Positions 33,491 through 42,650 of a stretch of DNA of 64,000 nt are shown here, piece by piece. The notes under the pieces were generated by a model. The model saw only the letters and a program-made list of their open reading frames with translations, did no database searches and was not told where the DNA came from. Each line of letters opens with the position of its first letter. Position 1 is the stretch's first letter. This stretch comes from Paenibacillus sp. Soil787. GTDB taxonomy: Bacteria; Bacillota; Bacilli; Paenibacillales; NBRC-103111. The stretch lies in the NCBI RefSeq assembly GCF_001429545.1, contig NZ_LMSP01000045.1, forward strand, positions 125,731-189,730, in the 5' to 3' direction. Position numbers and translations under genes: made by a program.

Positions 33491-34123
33491 ATGGTTCGAG
33501 AGGGAAAACCCTGTCTATACATCCGACTTCGACGAAAAGCTAGCGTTCGCAAAGGGAATATTGTGTATTTACATCATATCGCTCAGATTTTCGTGGAGCC
33601 TGAATATGAAAAAGCTCTAAACGAGTTGATCATTCATCATCCTCAACATGAAGATGGCAATCGCGTTCTCATTGACATGATGCTGATCGTTCGTAAAGTG
33701 AAAGCTCTTTATCCACAGCTGCAAGTTGAGCATTTCGGAGAACCTCATGTGCTTCTCGAGATTATCTCCGATCCTAGAAAGCCAAGTCCAATACTTATCG
33801 GATTGGTTTGGTTGCTCTTGTTCATCGGTTCGGGACTGGCCATCATGAATTTTCATGCTGATGTGTCCATGTTGGAAGTTCACCAACGAATTTATGAATT
33901 GATGACAGGGAAAAAGGTGGAACATCCGCTCATTCTACAAATCCCTTATTCCCTTGGGATAGGAGTTGGCATGGTCATTTTTTTCAACCATCTATTTAAG
34001 AAGAAATTCAATGAAGAACCAAGCCCGCTTGAAGTAGAGATGTTCATGTACCAGGAAAATATAAACCATTATGTGATAACAGAAGAATACATCAAAATTC
34101 ATGAGGAAGGAGACCGTCCGTGA
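33491..34123 (+). CDS. spoVAA: Stage V sporulation protein AA
   Basis: A 210-residue membrane protein of the SpoVA system that moves dipicolinic acid and other small molecules into the forespore. The N-terminal soluble domain (LYIRLRRKASVRKGNIVYLHHIAQI) is followed by two membrane segments (about residues 98-116 and 148-166) and the C-terminal EEPSPLEVEMFMYQENIN. GAGAGGAG precedes the ATG. A GTGA overlap couples it to spoVAB. Confidence 0.88.
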   Translation: MVREGKPCLYIRLRRKASVRKGNIVYLHHIAQIFVEPEYEKALNELIIHHPQHEDGNRVLIDMMLIVRKVKALYPQLQVEHFGEPHVLLEIISDPRKPSPILIGLVWLLLFIGSGLAIMNFHADVSMLEVHQRIYELMTGKKVEHPLILQIPYSLGIGVGMVIFFNHLFKKKFNEEPSPLEVEMFMYQENINHYVITEEYIKIHEEGDRP

Positions 34124-34542
34124 TTACCCAATTGGGGGAAGCCTTCTTGGCGGCTTTTATCGGGTTAGCTGGAGGGATCGCTGTTGGCAGCGGCATGGTC
34201 GCGTTCCTTGTAGTGCTGGATATTATTCCAAGACTTGCTCAGATCACACGTTCGTTTTCGAAAATTCATGTTTATGAAGCAGCTGTTGTGATGGGCTCAC
34301 TCCTATTTACTTGGGTTGATTTCAGCGATGCTAAGGTACACCTTTTTCCGATGGGAACAGCACTAGTGGGCATATTTGCCGGTTGTTTTGTTGGAATGTT
34401 AGCGGCCGCATTAACGGAAATCATTAACGTGCTGCCTATTCTCGCCAAGCGTGTTGGCATGGGATCTTACATGATTTTGCTGCTCATGGCAATGATTTTC
34501 GGTAAAGTATTCGGATCCTTGTTCGAATGGTTATTTTATTAA
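34120..34542 (+). CDS. spoVAB: Stage V sporulation protein AB
   Basis: A 140-residue protein consisting mainly of hydrophobic segments (about four helices), with the GLAGGIAVGSGMVAFLVVLD N-terminal region and IPRLAQITRS typical of SpoVAB. The GTG start lies in the overlap with spoVAA. In B. subtilis spoVAC-AD-AEB-AEA follow; here the next gene, after 23 bases, is spoVAF. Confidence 0.86.
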   Translation: MITQLGEAFLAAFIGLAGGIAVGSGMVAFLVVLDIIPRLAQITRSFSKIHVYEAAVVMGSLLFTWVDFSDAKVHLFPMGTALVGIFAGCFVGMLAAALTEIINVLPILAKRVGMGSYMILLLMAMIFGKVFGSLFEWLFY

Positions 34543-34565
34543 CGTGTGTTAAAGGAGGCGCTCAA

Positions 34566-36209
34566 GTGAAGTTTATTGTGAAAAAGGGAAATGGGAGCGG
34601 TCAGAATGACTCGAACGAACCAAACGAATCGAACAATTCGAACAAATCGCAGGAACAGAATGAGAAACTGGCCATAGATGAGGAAGGGAATTTATCTGAT
34701 TACAATCCAATAACGGACATGACGTCTGAGGAGAAGGCATACAAAGTCCAGGAGGATATCCCTAGAAGTCTTCGAGAAATTCGAAGGGTGCTGGAAGAAC
34801 GAGTAGGACTCGATCGAAGCTTTGATCTCATCCTCAGAGAAATGGTGTTCGGATCCAAGCGCGTAGGCATCTTCTATTGCAATGGATTTGCCAAAGATAC
34901 GGTGTTAACCGATATCATTACACGTCTCACTTATGCGGATGAAGAATCCGTCTCACATCATACATTGGAAGCATTCATTGAGAAATTAATTCCGCACATT
35001 CAAGTGAAGACCTATAAGAAAATGTCTGAAATCGTAGGACAAGTATTGATGGGCGGAACGGCGTTTTTCATTGAAGGGGAGACAGCGGGCATTACGGTCG
35101 ATGCCAAAAGTTTTCCCATTCGCTCGATCGCTGAACCTGACTTGGAGCGGGTTGTCCGAGGTTCTCGAGATGGCTTCGTCGAAACCCTTTTATTGAATGT
35201 GACCCTTGTTAGACGTAGAATTCGCGATGAGAGATTTAAGCTGGAAATCATGCAAATCGGCAAAAGAACCAAGACGGATATCTGTGTGGCTTATATCAAT
35301 GATATCGCTGATGCGGACTTGGTTCAAGCTGTGAAAGATAAAATAAAGAATGTTGAAATCGACGGACTTCCTCTAGCTGAAAAACAACTGGAAGAAGCGA
35401 TAGTAAATAAGGGTTGGAATCCTTACCCGATGGTACGGTATTCGGAACGGCCGGATGTTGTCTCCGCTCATTTACTTGAAGGACATGTATGTATTTTTTT
35501 GGACACATCTCCGAGTGTCATGATTCTGCCCACCACATTTTTCCATCATGTGCAGCATGCAGAAGAATATCGACAAACGCCATTCATCGGTACTTATTTA
35601 AGGTGGGTGCGCTTTGCAGGCATTATGGCTTCGATTTTCCTGCTACCGCTTTGGTTTATGATGGTTATGGATCCTTCCTTAAAACCGGCGGGGCTAGAAT
35701 TCCTCGGTCCGCAAAAAGAAGGAGCACTGCCGCTATTGGTTCAATTCTTGTTAGCGGATATAGGGATCGATCTCATGCGAATGGCTGCTGTTCATACACC
35801 TACACCTCTCGCTACCGCAATGGGTTTGGTTGCAGCCATTTTGGTTGGAGATATCGCGGTAAAAACAGGTCTCTTTATCAATGAGGTTATCCTATATTTG
35901 GCACTCGCCTCCATTGGGATGTTCGCGACACCGAGCTATGAATTGGGTCTAGCTAACCGAATAGTAAGGCTCGCTCTTTTAATCATCGTGGCGATCTTCC
36001 ATGTCCCCGGATTTGTAGTGGGTTCAACGCTATGGTTGATTCTGTTGGCCACAAGGAAATACTTTAACGCACCCTATATGTGGCCCCTTATTCCATTTAA
36101 TGCCAAAAGCTTCTTTGCCATCCTGGTTCGTCGTCCAGTGCTTGCTGGCAAAACACGGCTAAGTATTACAAAGCCAATTGACGGCACACGTCAACCAAAA
36201 TCTAAATAA
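34566..36209 (+). CDS. spoVAF: SpoVAF, GerA-family spore membrane protein
   Basis: A 547-residue GerA-superfamily A subunit. A low-complexity Asn/Ser/Glu-rich start (about residues 8-34) is followed by a soluble domain and a C-terminal membrane half with the family motif TPTPLATAMGLVAAILVGDIA and GLFINEVILYLALASIGMF. SpoVAF acts with FigP/YqhR-type partners during germination in Bacillus. The GTG at 34566 is chosen from AAAGGAGG seven bases upstream. The N-terminal repeats use short AAC/TCG-type units and may vary between strains. Confidence 0.88.
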   Translation: MKFIVKKGNGSGQNDSNEPNESNNSNKSQEQNEKLAIDEEGNLSDYNPITDMTSEEKAYKVQEDIPRSLREIRRVLEERVGLDRSFDLILREMVFGSKRVGIFYCNGFAKDTVLTDIITRLTYADEESVSHHTLEAFIEKLIPHIQVKTYKKMSEIVGQVLMGGTAFFIEGETAGITVDAKSFPIRSIAEPDLERVVRGSRDGFVETLLLNVTLVRRRIRDERFKLEIMQIGKRTKTDICVAYINDIADADLVQAVKDKIKNVEIDGLPLAEKQLEEAIVNKGWNPYPMVRYSERPDVVSAHLLEGHVCIFLDTSPSVMILPTTFFHHVQHAEEYRQTPFIGTYLRWVRFAGIMASIFLLPLWFMMVMDPSLKPAGLEFLGPQKEGALPLLVQFLLADIGIDLMRMAAVHTPTPLATAMGLVAAILVGDIAVKTGLFINEVILYLALASIGMFATPSYELGLANRIVRLALLIIVAIFHVPGFVVGSTLWLILLATRKYFNAPYMWPLIPFNAKSFFAILVRRPVLAGKTRLSITKPIDGTRQPKSK

Positions 36210-36218
36210 CAGAAAATA

Positions 36219-36246
36219 GGCAGGGAATTCTCCTGTCCTTTTTTGC
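36219..36246 (+). terminator. Rho-independent terminator of the spoVA operon
   Basis: AGGCAGG and CCTGTCCT pair with one bulge around a GAATTC-containing loop, followed by TTTTTT. It lies ten bases after the spoVAF stop. Confidence 0.5.
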
Positions 36247-36369
36247 TTTAATGTCGAAGCATGTATTGTCAAAAGCTTATTCCATATGGTACTTTTAATA
36301 GTAATGTACATTAACCTCTTTGGCGGAATATAGCAAGAAGATGGTTCAGGGAGAAGGGGAAATAAAGCT

Positions 36370-37701
36370 ATGTATTTACATGGTACCAGTAAAATAAACG
36401 ACCAAGGGCACCTCGAAATCGGCGGTGTCGATGCAACGAAATTGGTTGCTGAATATGGCACCCCTTTATATGTATTTGATGAAGCGTTAGTTCGTGGGCG
36501 CTGCCGTGAATTTGTAGAAGCTTTCAAAACATCCGGTCTGAAATTCCAAGTGGCTTATGCCAGCAAAGCATTCTGCGTAATGGCCATGTGCCGAATTGTA
36601 GAAGAAGAAGGAATGTCACTTGACGTTGTTTCCGATGGTGAGCTTTATACAGCGCTTCAAGCAGGTTTTCCAGCGGACCGAATTCATTTCCATGGCAATA
36701 ACAAAACTATCTCTGAATTGGAAATGGCGATCGATGCCAAAATCGGCTGTTTCGTTGTAGATAATTTTGTCGAACTTCAAATGTTGAATGCAATAGCCGA
36801 AGAGAAGCGCCAAAAGGTGAAGATATTACTGCGTATTACGCCAGGCGTTGAGGCACATACGCATGAATATATTTCTACAGGCCAGGAGGATTCCAAATTC
36901 GGTTTCGACATGGGCAATGGATCGGCTTTCCGCGCTGTTCAAGAGGCTTCACAATTAAGCTATTTGGAACTATTGGGCGTTCATTCCCATATTGGCTCCC
37001 AAATTTTTGAAGTGGAAGGCTTCCGCATGGCAGCTGAGAAAGTGGCTGGCTTTGCTGTTCAAGTTCGCAAAGAAATAGGCGTTACGTTCAAGGTTATTAA
37101 CCTTGGCGGCGGTTTCGGAATTCGTTATGTGAGCGATGATAGCCCACTTCCGGTTGCCGTTTATGTCAAAGCTATTACAGACGCAATTAAAGACAACTTT
37201 GGCAGCAATGATTTTCCAATGCCCGAAATTTGGGTTGAACCAGGTCGCAGTATCGTAGGTGACGCTGGAACTACGTTGTACACTGTAGGTACAACCAAGG
37301 ATATCCCAGGGGTGCGTAAATACGTAGCTGTTGATGGCGGCATGACGGATAATCCACGTCCTGCTTTGTATGATGCTGTATATGAAGCAATGTTGGCTAA
37401 CCGCGCTACAGAGCAACCAACTGAGGTAGTATCTATTGCAGGAAAATGCTGTGAGAGCGGCGATATGCTGATCTGGGATCTGAACCTGCCTAAAGTAAGT
37501 TCAGGGGACGTTTTAGCTGTATCTTGTACAGGAGCATACAATTATGCAATGGCAAGCAATTATAACCGTATCCGTCGTCCTGGCGTTGTGTTCGTGAAAG
37601 ATGGTCAAAGCGATCTCGTCGTGAAACGTGAATCGTTCGATAACATCGTTGGTAACGACATCATTCCTGCAAGAATGAAACAAATGAGCGAGACCGTTTA
37701 A
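36370..37701 (+). CDS. lysA: Diaminopimelate decarboxylase
   Basis: The last enzyme of lysine synthesis, a PLP-dependent fold III decarboxylase of 443 residues. K66 in VAYASKAF is the PLP lysine; other motifs are GVHSHIGSQIFE, NLGGGFGIRY, EPGRSIVGDAG and the active-site CCESGD. GGAGAAGGGGAAA lies upstream of the ATG. Its place after spoVAF is conserved in Bacillales. Confidence 0.93.
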   Translation: MYLHGTSKINDQGHLEIGGVDATKLVAEYGTPLYVFDEALVRGRCREFVEAFKTSGLKFQVAYASKAFCVMAMCRIVEEEGMSLDVVSDGELYTALQAGFPADRIHFHGNNKTISELEMAIDAKIGCFVVDNFVELQMLNAIAEEKRQKVKILLRITPGVEAHTHEYISTGQEDSKFGFDMGNGSAFRAVQEASQLSYLELLGVHSHIGSQIFEVEGFRMAAEKVAGFAVQVRKEIGVTFKVINLGGGFGIRYVSDDSPLPVAVYVKAITDAIKDNFGSNDFPMPEIWVEPGRSIVGDAGTTLYTVGTTKDIPGVRKYVAVDGGMTDNPRPALYDAVYEAMLANRATEQPTEVVSIAGKCCESGDMLIWDLNLPKVSSGDVLAVSCTGAYNYAMASNYNRIRRPGVVFVKDGQSDLVVKRESFDNIVGNDIIPARMKQMSETV

Positions 37702-37710
37702 ATGTAATAA

Positions 37711-37749
37711 AAAGAAGGAAACCTGAGCTTTCACGGGGTTTCCTTCTTT
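37711..37749 (+). terminator. Rho-independent terminator of lysA
   Basis: AAAGAAGGAAACC and GGTTTCCTTCTTT form a perfect 13-base stem with a 13-base loop. Confidence 0.85.
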
Positions 37750-37882
37750 GCATTTCTGTCATCTCGCATTGTCGAGATGACAGGTCAGTTCTAGCTTCCC
37801 AAGTTAGAAATATAGCGCAGTTTGTGAAATAGAAGTTTTCATAGTAGAATAAGATATTATTTCCTAAAGGAGTGGACCACAA

Positions 37883-38314
37883 ATGGCCAAACAAGCAAAA
37901 ATTAAACTAGCAGGTGGCGGCGAAGTCGTTATCGATCTTTTCGAAAATGATGCACCGAATACCGTTGCTAACTTTGAAAAATTAGCAAATTCCGGTTTCT
38001 ACAACGGACTTGTTTTTCATCGTGTAATTCCAGGATTCGTAGCACAAGGTGGTTGTCCTACAGGAACAGGAACAGGTGGCCCTGGTTACCAAATCGACTG
38101 TGAAATCAACCCGAACAAACATGAGCGCGGCTCCTTGGCTATGGCTCATGCAGGCAGAAATACAGGTGGCAGCCAGTTCTATATTGCTTACCAACCGCAA
38201 CCGCATTTGGATGGACAACATACCGTATTCGGTAAAGTATCCAAAGGCATGGAGTTAGTTGATGCTTTCAAAGGCAAAGATTTGATGGAGAAAGTTGAAG
38301 TTGTAGAAGTATAA
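37883..38314 (+). CDS. ppiB: Cyclophilin-type peptidyl-prolyl isomerase
   Basis: A 143-residue cytoplasmic cyclophilin. It shows [33 protein letters not shown] with the catalytic Arg and Phe, and [19 protein letters not shown], with [12 protein letters not shown] near the end. AAAGGAG precedes the ATG. It forms a single-gene unit with a terminator. Confidence 0.92.
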   Translation: MAKQAKIKLAGGGEVVIDLFENDAPNTVANFEKLANSGFYNGLVFHRVIPGFVAQGGCPTGTGTGGPGYQIDCEINPNKHERGSLAMAHAGRNTGGSQFYIAYQPQPHLDGQHTVFGKVSKGMELVDAFKGKDLMEKVEVVEV

Positions 38315-38332
38315 ATCGTCATCTTCGAAAAG

Positions 38333-38368
38333 GAAGTCTGTTGATTCATTTCAACAGGTTTCTTTTTT
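38333..38368 (+). terminator. Rho-independent terminator of ppiB
   Basis: CTGTTGA and TCAACAG, extended by partly paired GAAGT/GTTTC, form a hairpin followed by TTTTTT. Confidence 0.7.
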
Positions 38369-38369
38369 G

Positions 38370-38520
38370 ATTTAATTCCGAGTGAATTCATTGAAAAAGT
38401 AAGAAATTAATGTAAAAAGGAAAAAAGCACTTGCTTTTTGTAAGTGTGAGTGATAAATTTTTCATTATCAAAGTAATTTTTAGCTAGTTCTTAGTTGTAA
38501 GTTACTTTTATATGTATGCA
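38370..38520 (+). other. AT-rich gap upstream of the riboflavin leader
   Basis: No gene is seen. The region is A/T-rich and should hold the rib operon promoter; several TTGTAA- and TATATG-like motifs occur near 38495-38520, but no pair with good spacing could be chosen. Confidence 0.4.
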
Positions 38521-38521
38521 A

Positions 38522-38699
38522 AACCTTCGGGGCGTGGTGAAATTCCACACCGGCGGTGATTCGATAACATGTACCCGTTACATGATTTCGATAAGTCCGT
38601 GACCCGTATTGAAGCTAGCGGTACCTGATACACAGCTTCGCTACGGCTGATCCGGTGCAATTCCGGAACCGACAGTATAGTCTGGATGGGAGAAGGAAA
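38522..38699 (+). ncRNA. FMN riboswitch (RFN element)
   Basis: The conserved RFN blocks occur in order: CTTCGGGGCGTGGTGAAATT, CACCGGCGGTGAT, the variable arm, AGTCCGTGACCCG, GATCCGGTGCAATTCCGGAACCGACAGT-type sequence (split over 38648-38676), and GGATGGGAGAAGG closing the first stem. It binds flavin mononucleotide and represses the downstream ribDE-ribBA-ribH operon. The terminator at 38864 lies about 165 bases further on, longer than usual, so the expression platform may act at a distance. Confidence 0.95.
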
Positions 38700-38863
38700 A
38701 CGCGAACATTTGATTTCGCTATGCATACTTGTACATTTTTTCACGTAAACAAAAATTCGGCAGGTCTGTTTTTTGAAGCAGATACGTCGGTGTTGTTTGA
38801 TTTGATCAAAAATGCGGCAAGTATGGATGGTAGAAGCTTCTTCGTGTTATCTAGACAATCTCT

Positions 38864-38895
38864 GGCCCCTATCCGATAAACGGAGGGGCCTTTTT
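38864..38895 (+). terminator. Terminator of the FMN riboswitch leader
   Basis: GGCCCCTATCCG and CGGAGGGGCC form a strong GC-rich stem around ATAAA, followed by TTTTT, 41 bases before ribD. It is the likely FMN-controlled attenuator. Confidence 0.85.
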
Positions 38896-38936
38896 GCATT
38901 CAAATTTTGGGATGGACCAGAAAGGCGGTGAACTTC

Positions 38937-40046
38937 GTGCATGTACTGAATGATGAAGCTTACATGAGACTTGCTCTGCAAATGGCTGAAAGTGCTCTTG
39001 GTCAGACGGGGATTAATCCCGTAGTAGGTTGTGTACTTGTGAAAAATGGACGCATCGTTGGCATGGGAGCACACCTGAAGCGCGGACAAGGCCATGCCGA
39101 GGTTCTCGCCTTGCAAATGGCAGGCGAGGAAGCTAAGGGCAGCACCGCTTATGTGACATTAGAGCCGTGCAGTCACTTTGGCAAGACACCACCTTGCAGC
39201 GACCGCCTCATTGAGGCGGGAGTGACACGGGTTGTCGTAGCTGGAACTGATCCTAACCCGCAGGTTGCTGGGACAGGCATCGCTAAGCTGCGAGAGCATG
39301 GTCTTGACGTGACAGTTGGGCTGCTTGCAGAGGAGGCCGCGGCTATGAACGAGGCCTTCAACAAATACATCGTCACCCGCATGCCTTATGTGACGATGAA
39401 GACTGCGAGCACGCTCGACGGTCGCATCGCCTCGCAAACCGGCGATAGCAAGTGGATCACGTCGCCAGCGTCGCGTGCCTTCGTTCATACCCTGCGTCAT
39501 CGGCACCAGGGGATCATGGTCGGCGTCAGCACGGTCATTGCTGACGACCCGCTGCTGAGCGCGCGCGGCGACGTACCGGCTGTGCAGCCGGTACGGATCG
39601 TCGCGGACTCGCGCTTGCGAGTCCCGCTGGGCGCCCGGGTGCTCACAGAGCAGGATCGTCAGCCGACGATCCTGCTCGCGAGTGCACAGGCGCCCCATGC
39701 GCGGCGTGCCGCGCTGGAAGCGCGCGGCATCACGGTCCTCACCTGCGGGGACGGCCCGCAGGTGGATCTGACGCTCGCCATGCGGCAGCTCGGCGAGCGC
39801 GAGATCGGCTCCATCCTCCTAGAGGGTGGAGGGAAGCTCAACGGCGCCATGCTGGAGCGGCGCCTGATCGATAAGCTGGTGCTGATGTTTGCGCCGAAAA
39901 TCATCGGCGGCGGCTCTGCAGCACCTGTTAACATCAACTTCGATGGCTTCGCGAAGATGGATGATGCGATTACGCTCGACCGACTCAAGGTCGAGCAGTT
40001 CGGACCGGATATTTGCATAACCGGCTATCCGAATTATAAGAGCTAA
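38937..40046 (+). CDS. ribD: Bifunctional riboflavin deaminase/reductase RibD
   Basis: The 369-residue protein carries an N-terminal zinc deaminase domain (GHAEVLAL with the catalytic His/Glu; PCSHFGKTPPC zinc ligands, about 75-85) and a C-terminal NADPH-dependent reductase domain (MKTASTLDGRIASQTGDSKW, and LLEGGGKLNGAML). It acts on the GTP cyclohydrolase II product. The GTG at 38937 is six bases from AAAGGCGGTG. Bases 39400-39900 are markedly GC-rich compared with the flanks. Confidence 0.92.
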   Translation: MHVLNDEAYMRLALQMAESALGQTGINPVVGCVLVKNGRIVGMGAHLKRGQGHAEVLALQMAGEEAKGSTAYVTLEPCSHFGKTPPCSDRLIEAGVTRVVVAGTDPNPQVAGTGIAKLREHGLDVTVGLLAEEAAAMNEAFNKYIVTRMPYVTMKTASTLDGRIASQTGDSKWITSPASRAFVHTLRHRHQGIMVGVSTVIADDPLLSARGDVPAVQPVRIVADSRLRVPLGARVLTEQDRQPTILLASAQAPHARRAALEARGITVLTCGDGPQVDLTLAMRQLGEREIGSILLEGGGKLNGAMLERRLIDKLVLMFAPKIIGGGSAAPVNINFDGFAKMDDAITLDRLKVEQFGPDICITGYPNYKS

Positions 40047-40062
40047 CGAATGGAGGACTTGC

Positions 40063-40734
40063 ATGTTTACCGGAATTATCGAAGAAATCGGCCACATGCG
40101 CCGCATTCATAGTCAAGGGCAAGCAATGGTGTTGACTATCGCTGCCAAGAAAGTGCTGGAAGATATCCATCTGGGTGACAGTATTTCTGTCAATGGCGTC
40201 TGTTTGACGGTCATCTCCTTTGATAGCGACTCATTTTCCGCGGATGTTATGCCAGAGACGTACCGCAAGACGAATCTTCGCAAACTACAAACAGGCACAC
40301 GCGTGAATTTGGAGCGGGCTATGGCAGTGAATGGTCGGTTCGGTGGGCACATTGTTCAAGGGCATGTGGATGCAACCGCAACGATTCTTTCACGAATATC
40401 CGAAGAAAATGCTGTCGTTTACCGGTTCGAACCGGAGAATAAGCACATTTTCCGATACATTATTTCCGGGGGTTCCATCACAATTGACGGAATAAGCCTT
40501 ACTGTTGTTGATGTCAACGATCGTGAAGTGGCGGTTTCCATCATCCCGCATACTCTCGCTCAAACGGTTCTACATGATAAAAAGGCCGGAGATACGGTCA
40601 ACATGGAATGTGACGTGCTAGGTAAATATATGGAGCGTCTACTTAAGTTCGGTCCATCCGAATCTTCGAATGGAACCGGGAAAAAGCAAAGTACGCTGAC
40701 TGCGAGCTTTCTTGCCGATAACGGCTTTATGTAG
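40063..40734 (+). CDS. ribE: Riboflavin synthase alpha subunit
   Basis: The 223-residue protein converts two lumazine molecules into riboflavin and a pyrimidine. It has two lumazine-binding repeats: MFTGIIEEIG with SVNGVCLTV in the first, GHIVQGHVDATA and IDGISLTVVDV in the second, and VNMECDVLGKYMERLL at the end of the fold. TGGAGG lies upstream of the ATG. Confidence 0.93.
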   Translation: MFTGIIEEIGHMRRIHSQGQAMVLTIAAKKVLEDIHLGDSISVNGVCLTVISFDSDSFSADVMPETYRKTNLRKLQTGTRVNLERAMAVNGRFGGHIVQGHVDATATILSRISEENAVVYRFEPENKHIFRYIISGGSITIDGISLTVVDVNDREVAVSIIPHTLAQTVLHDKKAGDTVNMECDVLGKYMERLLKFGPSESSNGTGKKQSTLTASFLADNGFM

Positions 40735-40740
40735 TAGTAC

Positions 40741-40893
40741 GAAGAAAGCTTTGCTAAAGCAAAGTCAGTTTACGCTTACGAAGAAAGCTTTGCTAAAGCA
40801 AAGCTCAGTTTACGCTTACGAAGAAAGCTTTGCTAAAGCAAAGCTCAGTTTACGCTTACGAAGAAAGCTTTGCTAAAGCAAAGCTCTAAGGAG
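40741..40893 (+). repeat. Four tandem palindromic SD-linked cassettes, family A, copy 4
   Basis: The 40-base unit begins GAAGAAAGCTTTGCTAAAGC and ends near CAGTTTACGCTTAC. Copies start at 40741, 40780, 40820 and 40860 (periods 39, 40, 40). Each contains the palindrome AGCTTTGCTAAAGCAAAGCT. The last copy passes directly into CTAAGGAGAGG, the ribosome-binding site of ribBA. Compared with the spmA copy, the T-A pair at the third stem position has become C-G on both arms, a compensatory change. Confidence 0.9.
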
Positions 40894-40901
40894 AGGTGAA
40901 T

Positions 40902-42128
40902 ATGACACAAATAAACTTCAACACCATAGAAGAAGCGCTAGACGATCTCAAACTAGGTAAAGTCATTATTGTTGTAGACGATGAAGACCGTGAGAACGAA
41001 GGCGACTTTATCGCTCTTGCTGATAAAACTACACCAGAGGTCATTAATTTCATGATCAGGGAAGGACGCGGACTCGTTTGTGCACCTATAACGGAAGAGC
41101 GTGCACAAGAACTTGATCTGCCTCCCATGGTTGCTCGGAATACGGATTATCACGGAACAGCGTTTACCGTTTCTGTTGACCATATGGATACAAGCACAGG
41201 GATATCTGCGCATGAGCGTTCAAGAACGATCATGGGCTTGATTGATCCCGAAACAAAACCACAGGATTTCCGCAGACCTGGTCATATTTTCCCTCTGATT
41301 GCCAAGAAGGGCGGTGTCCTCCGCAGAGCTGGACATACCGAAGCGACGATTGATCTAGCTATCTTGTGTGGCTCTTACCCAGCAGGCGTCATCTGTGAAG
41401 TCATCAAAGAAGACGGGACGATGGCACGTGTACCGGATCTGATGGAGATTGCCGATAAACACGATTTGCGTATTATTACGATTCAGGACTTAATTCATTA
41501 CCGGAATCAGCAGGAGAAATTGGTTGAGCGTGAAGTTGAAATTAAGCTTCCAACCGATTTTGGCACTTTCAAGGCTATTGCCTATACGAACCTACTGGAT
41601 AACAAAGAGCATGTGGCCCTTGTCAAAGGAACAATTGACCCTTCCAAACCAACGTTGGTACGCGTGCATTCCGAGTGCTTGACTGGAGATGTCTTCCATT
41701 CTCATCGCTGTGACTGCGGTCCACAACTGGATGCCGCATTAAAACAGATTGATGAAGAGGGCAATGGTGTATTATTATATATGCGACAGGAAGGCCGCGG
41801 AATCGGTTTAATCAATAAATTGAAGGCTTATGCCTTACAAGAGCAGGGATTAGACACCGTAGAAGCGAATATTAAGCTTGGCTTTGCTCCAGATCTTCGG
41901 GATTATGGGATTGGGGCGCAAATTTTGAAAGATCTTGGCATCACGCAACTTCGTCTATTAACGAATAATCCACGCAAAATTAAAGGACTTGAAGGCTACG
42001 GCCTTGAAGTTGTTGAGCGGGTTCCGATTCAAATGGATAGTAAGGCTGATAACCTCAGTTATTTACAAACGAAGAAAAACAAGCTTGGTCATATGCTGAG
42101 TTTTCATGACTCGGGCAGCGGCATCTAA
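40902..42128 (+). CDS. ribBA: Bifunctional DHBP synthase / GTP cyclohydrolase II
   Basis: The 408-residue fusion supplies both precursors of riboflavin. The N-terminal domain has [18 protein letters not shown] and [10 protein letters not shown]; the C-terminal GTP cyclohydrolase II domain (from about residue 205) has the zinc ligands in [20 protein letters not shown] and [18 protein letters not shown], eight bases away, supports the ATG at 40902; the GTG at 40896 is too close. It follows the four-copy palindromic array. Confidence 0.93.
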   Translation: MTQINFNTIEEALDDLKLGKVIIVVDDEDRENEGDFIALADKTTPEVINFMIREGRGLVCAPITEERAQELDLPPMVARNTDYHGTAFTVSVDHMDTSTGISAHERSRTIMGLIDPETKPQDFRRPGHIFPLIAKKGGVLRRAGHTEATIDLAILCGSYPAGVICEVIKEDGTMARVPDLMEIADKHDLRIITIQDLIHYRNQQEKLVEREVEIKLPTDFGTFKAIAYTNLLDNKEHVALVKGTIDPSKPTLVRVHSECLTGDVFHSHRCDCGPQLDAALKQIDEEGNGVLLYMRQEGRGIGLINKLKAYALQEQGLDTVEANIKLGFAPDLRDYGIGAQILKDLGITQLRLLTNNPRKIKGLEGYGLEVVERVPIQMDSKADNLSYLQTKKNKLGHMLSFHDSGSGI

Positions 42129-42179
42129 ATCCAATCTAAACCAAATAACTTGTTCAAATAGGAAAGGGAGAATCTCACC

Positions 42180-42650
42180 ATGGCTAACATTTTTGAAGGA
42201 CATTTAATTTCGCAAAACTTGAAATATGGTATCGTTGTAGGTCGTTTCAATGAATTTATTACATCTAAATTGTTGGGTGGCGCACAGGACGCTCTGAAAC
42301 GTCATGGCGTAAATGAAGACGAAGTAGATATTGCTTGGGTACCAGGCGCATTCGAACTTCCGCTAATCGCTCAAAAAATGGCTGAAAGCGGAAAGTATGA
42401 TGCTGTTATTACATTAGGTGCGGTAATTAGAGGATCAACTCCGCATTTTGATTATGTGTGCAGCGAAGTTGCGAAGGGTGTTTCTGCTATTAACCTGAAA
42501 ACAGGTGTTCCTACGATTTTCGGTGTATTGACGACAGATTCCATTGAGCAAGCGGTGGAACGTGCGGGTACCAAAGCTGGAAATAAAGGCTGGGAAGCTG
42601 CTGTAACAGCGATTGAAATGGCGAATTTGACGAAGCAATTCACTTCGTAA
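42180..42650 (+). CDS. ribH: 6,7-dimethyl-8-ribityllumazine synthase
   Basis: The 156-residue protein forms lumazine from the ribityl-pyrimidine and dihydroxybutanone phosphate, usually as a 60-subunit capsid. It has [44 protein letters not shown] with the catalytic His, and [23 protein letters not shown] is upstream. Its TAA overlaps the ATG of the next gene. Confidence 0.94.
   Translation: MANIFEGHLISQNLKYGIVVGRFNEFITSKLLGGAQDALKRHGVNEDEVDIAWVPGAFELPLIAQKMAESGKYDAVITLGAVIRGSTPHFDYVCSEVAKGVSAINLKTGVPTIFGVLTTDSIEQAVERAGTKAGNKGWEAAVTAIEMANLTKQFTS

Noticed and set aside
38655-38879. 74-residue frame between the FMN riboswitch and ribD
   Set aside because: It starts inside the riboswitch core and ends at the leader terminator, with no SD of its own.
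39159-39698. 179-residue antisense frame in ribD
   Set aside because: Open only because of the GC-rich patch; no homology that I recognise and no initiation signal.
40741-40893. Possible small CRISPR array (four 40-base repeats)
   Set aside because: The repeats are contiguous with no unique spacers, each contains a palindrome, the last merges with a ribosome-binding site, and no cas genes are present.
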